From the NCBI GenBank assembly GCA_963782255.1, contig CAWAIS010000002.1, forward strand, positions 992,001-1,056,000: a DNA stretch of 64,000 bases, written 5' to 3'. A program made the translations under genes and the position numbers. The notes under the pieces were generated by a model. It saw only the letters and a program-made list of their open reading frames with translations. It had not been told where the DNA came from and did no database searches. Position 1 is the stretch's first letter. Each line of letters begins with the position of its first letter. This DNA is from Roseiarcus sp963782255 (lineage in GTDB: Bacteria; Pseudomonadota; Alphaproteobacteria; Rhizobiales; Beijerinckiaceae). This document shows, piece by piece, positions 8,837 through 15,950 of the stretch.

Positions 8837-9067
8837 GGCGAAGCTCCGGATCAATCCCTCACTCGCTTAAGCGCGGATACCGCAATCCGAGTTTCGCTAA
8901 CGGCCCACAAACCAGAGCGCGATTGCGACGGCCACGTCGACGCCAGGAGCGCCACAGAGCCACCCGGCGCTGCAAGTACGCAGAGCGGACTGGCGGCTCG
9001 GCGCGCACGTTTGCCTGGCGACACTGCGCGTCGGCGCTGATCAGCGTCGCATACGGCGACGACAACG

Positions 9068-9367
9068 CTAGCGGCGCCAGCCCCAGCGCCCACCCCATCC
9101 GCCGCGCCAGCGGCCTCCGCCGCGAACTAGCCTTAGAACCAAAAGCAGCAACAGCGCGCCAACAGTCGCGTTGATGATCGCGGCGACAATGCCCACGCCG
9201 AGGTGGACGCCGAGTTGAGGCAGCAACCACCCGCCGATAAAGGAACCTACGACGCCGATGATAAGGTCATTGATGATCCCGTATCCAGTGCCTTGCACGA
9301 TCTGCCCGGCTAACCATCCTGCAATGAGGCCGACCGCCAGTATGACGATGAGACTTTCACTCGACAT
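9068..9367 (-). CDS. GlsB/YeaQ/YmgE family stress-associated membrane protein
   Basis: A 99-residue protein with three hydrophobic segments and the family pattern LIAGWLAGQIVQGTGYGIIN, DLIIGVVGSFIGGWLLPQLG. The C-terminus is unusual: a run of glycine, tryptophan and arginine (GGGRWRGGWGGRWGWRR) instead of the usual short tail. ATG 9367 follows GAAGAGG. Members are commonly induced by general stress in alphaproteobacteria; the biochemical role is unknown. The truncated AI-2E gene lies downstream in the same direction. Confidence 0.85.
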   Translation of the reverse strand: MSSESLIVILAVGLIAGWLAGQIVQGTGYGIINDLIIGVVGSFIGGWLLPQLGVHLGVGIVAAIINATVGALLLLLVLRLVRGGGRWRGGWGGRWGWRR

Positions 9368-9610
9368 GACAACCTCTTCATATTCTCGATGGCGCGAACC
9401 GCCGCGATTCCAATGAGTCAAAAAAGCCCGGGAGCCGCCATGACAGCCCATCAGTCTTCCGCGAGGCCTTGTTGAGCCGAGGTCGCGGAAGCGTCGGCGG
9501 CGGAAAGCAGACACGCGCCGCCGGACGCGACAAAAACGCCTCGCCGGTCGAACACTTGGCGGTCTCTGTTCCGGCGGTCGACGATGGCGAAGGCGTCAAA
9601 GTCGTGAACT

Positions 9611-9778
9611 CTACAAGTTCACACCGCCGAGGCCGCCGACAAGCCAAAGCACCACGACAACGACGAGGAGCAGACCAAGAACGCTTCCCAGCCCTGAGCC
9701 TCCGTAGCGGCCATGAGCATAGTAACCTCCGCCGCCAAAGAGAAAAATCAAGACGAGGATAATTAGAATTGTGCTCAT
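9611..9778 (-). CDS. Tiny membrane protein, two helices
   Basis: Fifty-five residues from ATG 9778, which has GAGAGG just upstream; an ATG six codons earlier has no such site. Two hydrophobic stretches (ILIILVLIFLFGGGGYY and VLGLLLVVVVVLWLVGGL) flank a short basic glycine-rich loop (HGRYGGSG). This resembles the small DUF3309-like proteins found near stress genes. Function unknown. Confidence 0.65.
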   Translation of the reverse strand: MSTILIILVLIFLFGGGGYYAHGRYGGSGLGSVLGLLLVVVVVLWLVGGLGGVNL

Positions 9779-9830
9779 GACATCGCCTCTCGTCAACTTT
9801 TGATCGCACCGATCACGCCGGGGGTATCAA

Positions 9831-9980
9831 TTACTTCTTCACCGCGTCGCGCACCGCGTCGTTCAAGCCGCCGACGGCGTTCTGAATTTTGCCGACGGCC
9901 TTGTCGGTCTTGCCGTCGCTCTGCAACTTGGCGTCGCCGATAGCCTTGCCGATGGCCTCCTTCGCGGCGCCTTTGATAAT
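9831..9980 (-). pseudogene. CsbD family protein, N-terminally truncated
   Basis: The C-terminal 45 or so residues of a CsbD-like protein are clear: KGAAKEAIGKAIGDAKLQSD, then GKTDKAVGKIQNAVGGL and the end DAVRDAVKK with stop at 9831. The usual first residues and start codon are missing because the sequence switches, near 9978, to a cyclase/TPR gene on the other strand. CsbD proteins are small hydrophilic stress proteins; this copy has no start of its own. Confidence 0.7.
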
Positions 9981-10690
9981 GACCTCTCGCGCATTTCCGA
10001 GGCCTTCGTCATCGGCCGCTCGACGGCCTTCACCTACAAAGGCAAGCCGGTCGACTTGAAGCAGATTGGGCGCGAGCTCAACGTGCGCTACGTGCTCGAA
10101 GGCAGCGTGCAGCGCGCGGGAAACCGCATGCGGGTCAATGTGCAGCTCATCGAAGCAGAAAGCGGCGCGCACTTGTGGGCCGAGCGGTTCGACAAGGCGC
10201 TCGCCGATCTCTTCGAGATGCAGGACGAGATCGTCGCTCAACTCGCCAATCAGCTGCAAGCCGAGCTTATCGCCGCCGAGGCGCGCCGCGCCGAGCAGGC
10301 GCTCAACCCCGATTCGGTGGATTTCTATTTTCAGGGGCGAGCGCTGCTCGATGGCGGTTTTACCCCCGAGATGCTCGCGAAGGCGCGCGATTTTTTTGCG
10401 CGGGCGCTCGAACTCGATTCTGGCAATATCGACGCACTCGTCGGCGTCGCCGGCGTGGACGTGCTGATCTGCGTCAGCGACATGACGGACGATCCAAAGC
10501 CCCTGCTGGCTGAGGCGGAGGCGCCCCTGACCAAGGCGTTGGCCGCGGCGCCGAACAATGCATACGCTCACCTGTTCATGGGCGTCTTGCTTCGGGCGAC
10601 CTATCGGGCTCCCCGGGGCCTGGAGGAACTGGAGCGGGCGCTGGCGATCGATTCGAATTTGGCCGGGGCGCGAGCGCTGATGGCTCGGCC
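9981..10690 (+). pseudogene. Cyclase-associated TPR protein, middle fragment
   Basis: From 9981 the plus strand encodes DLSRISEAFVIGRSTAFTYK, GRELNVRYVLEGSVQRAGNR and AGAHLWAERFDKALADLFEM-type sequence (here SGAHLWAERFDKALADLFEM). It continues with TPR-like helices such as ARDFFARALELDSGNIDAL. In intact relatives this part follows a class III cyclase domain or a DNA-binding domain. Here there is no 5' part, because the frame joins a CsbD stump at about 9978. The 3' part ends at about 10690, and its continuation lies inverted at 10722-11142. Confidence 0.75.
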
Positions 10691-10703
10691 TCCTGGCCGA
10701 GCC
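10682..10703 (-). terminator. Perfect 9-bp hairpin after the inverted TPR gene end
   Basis: GGCTCGGCC - TCCT - GGCCGAGCC. On the minus strand it follows the stop of the inverted TPR fragment (10722) by 18 bases, so it is probably that gene's own terminator. It sits exactly at the left edge of the inverted segment, so a role as breakpoint is possible. Confidence 0.5.
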
Positions 10704-10721
10704 CAAGGTAGCGGCGGGCGC

Positions 10722-11142
10722 TCACCCCTCGGAAACCCCTGCTAGGCGCATGCCTTCGATGATGCGCTCGCGCTGGGCGAGATAGACCGCGTTGTCGCTT
10801 TGGGCAGCCTGCGCGAAAGCGCGCGATGGAGAACTTCGGGTCGACGGCGAGGCCCGCATTGACCTCCCGGCGCGCTTCATCGAGGCGGTCCAGATGCACA
10901 AGGCAAGCGGCGAGAAGGAAGAACGCCAGGGGGCGGTTGCGGTTGGCGTCGATCGATTTTCTCGGCCAGGTCGCGGCTTCCGCGAATTCGCCGAGAAGCG
11001 TCTTCGCCTGGCCGGCAATCAGGAACCACTCGAAGATCATCGCGTCGCGGGGACTCAGGCGCAAGGCTTCCAGCACATGAGCCTCCGCTTCCTGCGCTCT
11101 GCCCATGCAGGCGAGCGCGGAGCCGGTGCAGGCATGGACCAC
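10722..11142 (-). pseudogene. Same TPR protein, C-terminal fragment in inverted orientation
   Basis: On the minus strand: GSALACMGRAQEAEAHVLEA, LRLSPRDAMIFEWFLIAGQA, then KSIDANRNRPLAFFLLAACL and AVDPKFSIARFRAG. The frame slips near 10815, and the new frame gives AAQSDNAVYLAQRERIIEGM, ending RLAGVSEG with stop TGA at 10722-10724. In intact relatives this stretch directly follows the part encoded on the plus strand at 9981-10690. The two pieces therefore come from one gene split by an inversion of about 440 bases. Confidence 0.7.
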
Positions 11143-11252
11143 GTTTCGACACGATCACCCGACCGGACGCGGAGGGTCTGCCTGCCATGGTGGGCCCGAC
11201 CAGGGGGTCGACGACGGCCATTCGTTGAGAGCACCTGGACGACGTCCCCCTC

Positions 11253-12488
11253 CTACTTCGCATCCAACCCGTAAAGCGTATGCAACGTCCTCACCGCGAG
11301 CTCGGTGTAGGGCTCGTCGATCAGCATCGAGAACTTGATCTCCGAGGTCGTGATCGCGCGGATGTTGATGCCCTTCGCGGCGAGCGCCTGGAACGCCCGC
11401 GCGGCGACGCCCGAATGCGAGCGCATGCCGACGCCGATAGCGGATATCTTCACGACGTCTTGCGCGCCGTTGAGCCGCGCGTAGCCGATCGCCTCGCGCC
11501 TCGCCTCGATGATGCTCTTCGCGCGCTCGAAGTCGGCGCCGGAGACCGTGAAGGTGATGTCGGTCGTCGCCTCGTCCTCGGACACGACCTGGATGATCAT
11601 GTCGACGTTGATGCTGGCCTCCGCCAGCGGCCCGAAGATCGCCGCGGCGACCCCCGGCTTGTCGGCGACCTCGCGCAGGGTGATCTGCGCCTCGTCGCGC
11701 GAGAAAGCGATGCCGGTCACGACCTGCTGTTCCACAATATCCTCCTCGTCGCAGATGAGCGTGCCGAGCCGCGGGCGGGCCGGATCGTCGAAGGACGAGC
11801 GCACGTAGATCCTGACCTTCTGCACCATCGCCACTTCGACCGAGCGCACCTGCAGGACCTTGGCGCCGAGCGACGCCATTTCGAGCATTTCCTCGAACGA
11901 CACCCTGTCGAGCCTACGCGCCTTCGGCACGATGCGCGGATCGGTGGTATAGACGCCGTCGACGTCGGTGTAGATGTCGCAGCGGTCGGCGCCGATCGCG
12001 GCGGCGAGCGCGACCGCGGACGTGTCCGAGCCGCCTCGCCCGAGCGTCGTCATGCGGTTCGAGGGCGCATGCAGGCCCTGGAAGCCGGCAACGACGGCGA
12101 TCTCGTGACGTCGGAAGCCTTCGGCGAGCTCGGCGCCGTCGATCTTGACGATGCGCGCGGCCCCATGCGCGTCGTCGGTGATGAGCGGGATCTGCCAGCC
12201 GGCCCATGAGCGCGCCGTGAGCCCGATATCCTTGAGCACGAGCGCGAGCAGCCCCGCCGTGACAAGCTCGCCTGAGGCGACGACGGCGTCGTATTCCACG
12301 TTGTCGGGCTCCGATCCCGCCTCCTTGCACCAGGCGACGAGCTCGTTGGTCTTGCCCGCCATGGCCGAGACGACGACCGCGACCTCATGTCCCGCTTCGA
12401 CCTCGCGCCTGACATGGCGCGCCACGTTGCGGATGCGGTCGACGTTGGCGACGGAAGTCCCGCCGAATTTCATCACCAGACGCGACAT
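11253..12488 (-). CDS. lysC: Aspartate kinase
   Basis: Phosphorylates L-aspartate, the first step to lysine, threonine and methionine. It has 411 residues, the usual length. The N-terminal KFGGTSV motif binds ATP and substrate, followed by TTLGRGGSDTSAVALAAAIG and DVDGVYTTDPR. Two ACT domains occupy about residues 265-411 and are the usual site of feedback inhibition by lysine and/or threonine. ATG 12488 is preceded by CTGAGG. It is the first intact core gene after the rearranged region, and the divergent gene ubiG starts about 100 bases away. Confidence 0.96.
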   Translation of the reverse strand: MSRLVMKFGGTSVANVDRIRNVARHVRREVEAGHEVAVVVSAMAGKTNELVAWCKEAGSEPDNVEYDAVVASGELVTAGLLALVLKDIGLTARSWAGWQIPLITDDAHGAARIVKIDGAELAEGFRRHEIAVVAGFQGLHAPSNRMTTLGRGGSDTSAVALAAAIGADRCDIYTDVDGVYTTDPRIVPKARRLDRVSFEEMLEMASLGAKVLQVRSVEVAMVQKVRIYVRSSFDDPARPRLGTLICDEEDIVEQQVVTGIAFSRDEAQITLREVADKPGVAAAIFGPLAEASINVDMIIQVVSEDEATTDITFTVSGADFERAKSIIEARREAIGYARLNGAQDVVKISAIGVGMRSHSGVAARAFQALAAKGINIRAITTSEIKFSMLIDEPYTELAVRTLHTLYGLDAK

Positions 12489-12593
12489 TCATCCTCAGGA
12501 TCAGGGGGAGACGCGCGGGCTCGCGCGGCGTGGGCGAGCGGCGTATAAAGGCGTGGGTCCGGGCGGTCAACGCCGTGAGCCATGAGGCTTCCC

Positions 12594-13358
12594 ATGTCCG
12601 TCAAGCCCTTATCCACCGTCATGTCGCACGAAGTCGCGCGCTTCGATGCGCTCGGCTCGTCATGGTGGGACGCCGAAGGGCCAATGGCGCCCCTGCACCG
12701 GCTGACGCCGGTCCGCGTGGACTGGGCGCGCGATCTCATCGCCCGCCATTTCCGGCGCGATCCGCTCGCCGGCGCGCCGCTCGCGGGGCTCGACCTTCTC
12801 GACGTCGGCTGCGGCGCCGGCCTCTTCGCGGAGCCACTCGCTCGGCTCGGGGCGGATGTCGCGGGAATCGATCCGGCGCCGACGTCGATCGAGGCCGCGC
12901 GCCACCACGCCGAGGAGACGGGCGCGAAAGTCGCCTATCGCGTCGCGACCGTCGAAGAACTGGCGGTCGAGCCGCATCGCTTCGACGTCGTCGCCGCGAT
13001 GGAGGTGGTCGAGCATGTCGCCAACCCTCAGCGCTTCGTCGCGACCGCGACTTCGCTGTTAAGGCCTGGCGGGTTGTTTCTCGCCTCGACCCTGAACCGG
13101 ACCTTGAGAAGCTTCGCTCTGGCGATTGTCGGCGCCGAATATGTGCTGCGCTGGCTCGAGCCCGGAACCCATCGCTGGGAGCAGTTCGTGACGCCCGAGG
13201 AGCTCTCGGCCGCGGCTCGCTCTGCGGGCTTGAGAGTGATGGAGCGGCAGGGCGTCGCCTATGATCCCCTGCGCCTCGGCTGGCGACTGTCGCGGGACAT
13301 GAGCGTGAACTATATGTTCGCGGCGAAGAAGCCGGGCGCTACTGTCCTCCGGGAATGA
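12594..13358 (+). CDS. ubiG: Ubiquinone O-methyltransferase (3-demethylubiquinol / 2-polyprenyl-6-hydroxyphenol)
   Basis: SAM-dependent enzyme that carries out both O-methylations in ubiquinone synthesis. The N-terminus has FDALGSSWWDAEGPMAPLH and the region NPVR-like LTPVRVDWARD, typical of UbiG. SAM motif I is LLDVGCGAGLFAEPLARLG (about residues 60-78), and later motifs include AMEVVEHVANP and STLNRTLRS. I prefer ATG 12594, which has GAGG six bases before it; ATG 12582 is four codons upstream. The lysC-ubiG divergence is common in Rhizobiales. Confidence 0.93.
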   Translation: MSVKPLSTVMSHEVARFDALGSSWWDAEGPMAPLHRLTPVRVDWARDLIARHFRRDPLAGAPLAGLDLLDVGCGAGLFAEPLARLGADVAGIDPAPTSIEAARHHAEETGAKVAYRVATVEELAVEPHRFDVVAAMEVVEHVANPQRFVATATSLLRPGGLFLASTLNRTLRSFALAIVGAEYVLRWLEPGTHRWEQFVTPEELSAAARSAGLRVMERQGVAYDPLRLGWRLSRDMSVNYMFAAKKPGATVLRE

Positions 13359-13365
13359 CTGGGCC

Positions 13366-14034
13366 TCACGACTTCCCCGGGCATTCCTTCTGCAGCCGGT
13401 CCATCGCCTGCGAGAAGCCGGCGAGCGAATAGGAGTCGGTTGACGCATTGCCCTTGAGCGAGGCGGCCTTGATCTCGAGCGTCGTCCCCTTCTTCATTTC
13501 CGCGATCAACGCGCTCTCGCGCGCCGCGTTCTTGACCCAGAGATTGGCCCCCTTCGGCAGGAGGTCAAACGACGCCTCCTCCACGACCGCGACCGGCGCG
13601 GCGATGGTTTTGACCTTGGACTTCGCCGATCTCCGCGTGGGTTTCGCCTCCGCCTTGGCGTCCGTTTTCGCATCCGCGTCCATTCCGCCCGCGACATCGA
13701 AGCCCATGATGAACGACACCTCGTTGCGCACGCCCTCCGCCGGGCGATCGGAGATGAAGGCGTAGCCAGGATCGCGCTTGAGGTCATCGGGCTCGCGCGA
13801 CTTCGGCTGCGCGAGCGTGTAGCAGATGCGTCCCTTGCCGGCCTGGCCGACGAACACGTTCCAGTCGCCGAACGTCGCGATGAGGGCAGGCTTGGCGTCC
13901 TCCCTCTTGTCGGCCTTGTCTTTTTTCGCCAGCGCCTCTGCGGGCTGAAAGGCGCAGGCGAGCGCGGCCGCCGCCACGGCGCAGGCGAGCGCGGTTCGAG
14001 AAAGAAAAGAGTTCTGGAGCAATCTCATCGACAT
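13366..14034 (-). CDS. Invasion-associated locus B (IalB) family secreted protein
   Basis: A 222-residue protein with a clear signal peptide (ALACAVAAAALACAFQPAEA). The mature part has family blocks: FGDWNVFVGQAGKGRICYTL (read as WNVF..., K-G-R-I-C-Y), then SREPDDLKRDPGYAFISDRP, EVSFIMGFDV, and later LLPKGANLWVKNAARESALI and a C-terminal TDSYSLAGFSQAMD. A lysine/alanine/threonine-rich stretch (about residues 118-145) interrupts the fold and looks like an added linker. The family name comes from Bartonella, but most members are in non-pathogens. The role is unknown, probably periplasmic. It overlaps nothing and is convergent with ubiG, eight bases apart. Confidence 0.8.
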   Translation of the reverse strand: MSMRLLQNSFLSRTALACAVAAAALACAFQPAEALAKKDKADKREDAKPALIATFGDWNVFVGQAGKGRICYTLAQPKSREPDDLKRDPGYAFISDRPAEGVRNEVSFIMGFDVAGGMDADAKTDAKAEAKPTRRSAKSKVKTIAAPVAVVEEASFDLLPKGANLWVKNAARESALIAEMKKGTTLEIKAASLKGNASTDSYSLAGFSQAMDRLQKECPGKS

Positions 14035-14183
14035 CCGTCCCTGGACCCCGCCGGTTGCGCCCGGTTCGGCGCCTATTGCAGACGGATCGGGGCAAAATTC
14101 CGGCATCCGGCTTTCCCGCGTCGAGCGGGCCCTGTTAAGCTGCTCCCTGGTTAATGAAAAATGAGTAAAATTCGGAGTCGCCG

Positions 14184-15176
14184 ATGAAAGCCCTGATCTG
14201 TCCGTCGCTTGGTCCGGTTGAGAACCTGGAGGTGATGGACGTCGAGGAGCCGGTCGCGGGGCGGGGCGAGGCGGTCGTCGAAGTCGCCTACGCCGCGCTG
14301 AACTTCTTCGACACGCTCATCATCGAGGGCAAGTACCAGCTGAAGCCAGAGCCGCCGTTTTCGCCAGCAGGCGAGTTTTCCGGCCGAATCGTCGCGCTCG
14401 GGCCGGACGCGAGCGGCTTCGCCGTCGGCGATCGTGTCATGGGCTCGTCCGGCTACGGCGCCGCGCGCGAGCGAATTGCGATCGCGGTAAACCGGCTCGC
14501 TCATGTTCCGGATGGCCTTCCGCTCGACAAGGCCGCCGGCCTTTCGATCGCCTACGGCACGACAATCCACGCCTTGAAGCAGCGCGCCGAGATGAAGCCG
14601 GGCGAGACGCTCGTCGTGCTTGGCGCTTCGGGCGGAGTGGGCCTGGCCGCGGTCGAGATCGGGGCGGCGATGGGCGCGCGCGTCATCGCGTGCGCCTCGT
14701 CAGACGACAAGCTCAAATTCGCCCGCCGCTACGGCGCGGCCGAGACGGTCAATTACGCTACGCAGGACCTGCGTGGCCGGCTCAAGGACCTGACCGGCGG
14801 CAAGGGCGTCGACGTCGTCTACGATCCGGTCGGGGGCGCCCTGACCGAGCCCGCCCTTCGCTCGCTCGCCTGGAAGGGGCGGCTTCTGGTGATCGGCTTC
14901 GCCTCAGGCGAAATCCCGAAGCCGCCGTTGAACCTGATCCTGCTCAAGGGTTGCGACATCCGCGGCGTCTACTGGGGCGACTTCACCGCGCGCGAGCCGG
15001 ACGCCAATCGCGACAATATGTCTCAACTCCTGCGCTGGGCCGAGTCCGGGGCTTTGAGCGTCCATATTCACGCAAAATATCGAATTGAGGATTATGAAAA
15101 GGCGTTCGAGGCGATCTCCAAGCGCCAAGCGCTCGGGAAGGTTCTCCTTCAATTCAAGGAGATAGCGCCCGAATAA
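14184..15176 (+). CDS. NADPH:quinone oxidoreductase family protein (zinc-free MDR)
   Basis: A 330-residue medium-chain dehydrogenase/reductase. The GroES-like N-terminal domain has PAGEFSGRIVALGPDASGF, and the Rossmann domain has VVLGASGGVGLAAVEIGAAM (about residues 145-165), the AxxGxxG form of the quinone oxidoreductase branch. The zinc-binding cysteines of alcohol dehydrogenases are absent. It probably reduces quinones or enones with NADPH; the substrate cannot be told. ATG 14184 follows GGAG seven bases upstream. Confidence 0.88.
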   Translation: MKALICPSLGPVENLEVMDVEEPVAGRGEAVVEVAYAALNFFDTLIIEGKYQLKPEPPFSPAGEFSGRIVALGPDASGFAVGDRVMGSSGYGAARERIAIAVNRLAHVPDGLPLDKAAGLSIAYGTTIHALKQRAEMKPGETLVVLGASGGVGLAAVEIGAAMGARVIACASSDDKLKFARRYGAAETVNYATQDLRGRLKDLTGGKGVDVVYDPVGGALTEPALRSLAWKGRLLVIGFASGEIPKPPLNLILLKGCDIRGVYWGDFTAREPDANRDNMSQLLRWAESGALSVHIHAKYRIEDYEKAFEAISKRQALGKVLLQFKEIAPE

Positions 15177-15258
15177 TTCAAGGCGCTTGCAAATTATGTT
15201 GCGGCGCACAATATGCTGCCCGGGGACGAAGCGCCGAGGACGATTCGGCGAGGAGATC

Positions 15259-15873
15259 ATGAGCGAGAGACAGTCAATCAACGTTGAAGTGCGGCGCCTT
15301 TGGCCGTCGGACATGGAAGCGTTCCGCGACCATCTGCTGCGGCTCGATCCGCGCAGCCGTCACGAACGCTTTGGCGGGGGAATGTCGGACGACTTCCTGG
15401 CGCGCTACGCCGAGCATTGTTTCGGGCAGGGGGATCTTCTGTACGGCGCCTTTGTCGACGGCTATTTGTGTGGTGCGGCAGAATTGCGCTCGAGTTCCGC
15501 GATCTGGAGCGAGCAGGCGCCGTTCGGGCGGCACATCCACGCCGAGGCCGCCTTTTCGGTCGAGACCGAGTACCGGCGGCGCGGCATCGGCGAGAAGCTG
15601 TTCCGCCGCATTCAGCGCGCCGCGAGCAACCACGGCGTGGAGACGATCGAGATCATCTGCCTGCCCGACAACATCGGCATGCGGATGCTGGCGCAGAAGT
15701 TCAAGACGCACTTCACTTTCGAAGAGAGCGCGCTGACCGGCCGCCTCAAGGCGCACCGTCCGACCCCGTTCTCGCTGATGCGCGAAGCGACCGGCGACGC
15801 GGTGGACTTCGGCGCGGCCGTGTTCGACGCCCAATGGCGGGCCTTCACGGGCCCGGAGGTCAAAGGCGCATAA
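15259..15873 (+). CDS. GNAT family N-acetyltransferase
   Basis: A protein of 204 residues. The acetyl-CoA-binding motif A is visible as AFSVETEYRRRGIGEKLFRR (RRRGIG, about residue 112), followed by NHGVETIEIICLPDNIGMRM. I chose ATG 15259 because GGCGAGGAG precedes it. The substrate is unknown; the N-terminal form (LLRLDPRSRHERFGGGMSDD) is shared by a group of alphaproteobacterial GNATs of unknown target. It is convergent with rne, with a strong hairpin between them. Confidence 0.85.
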   Translation: MSERQSINVEVRRLWPSDMEAFRDHLLRLDPRSRHERFGGGMSDDFLARYAEHCFGQGDLLYGAFVDGYLCGAAELRSSSAIWSEQAPFGRHIHAEAAFSVETEYRRRGIGEKLFRRIQRAASNHGVETIEIICLPDNIGMRMLAQKFKTHFTFEESALTGRLKAHRPTPFSLMREATGDAVDFGAAVFDAQWRAFTGPEVKGA

Positions 15874-15910
15874 CGAGGCTCTGTCGCCCAAGCGCGCGCC
15901 TGAGGACAAC

Positions 15911-15933
15911 GCCGGCCGCAAGGAGCGGCCGGC
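15911..15933. terminator. Bidirectional terminator hairpin between the GNAT gene and rne
   Basis: Perfect 9-bp inverted repeat GCCGGCCGC - AAGGA - GCGGCCGGC lying 37 bases after the GNAT stop and 17 bases after the rne stop on the other strand. There is no T-tract on either side. Confidence 0.6.
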
Positions 15934-15950
15934 AGAGGTCGAGCAGCCTC

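Noticed and set aside
8703..9174. C-terminal extension of the CheB-CheR-kinase frame
   Set aside because: The frame stays open by chance; the residues are basic, low-complexity and antisense to an AI-2E stump and the GlsB gene, so I ended the gene at the loss of similarity.
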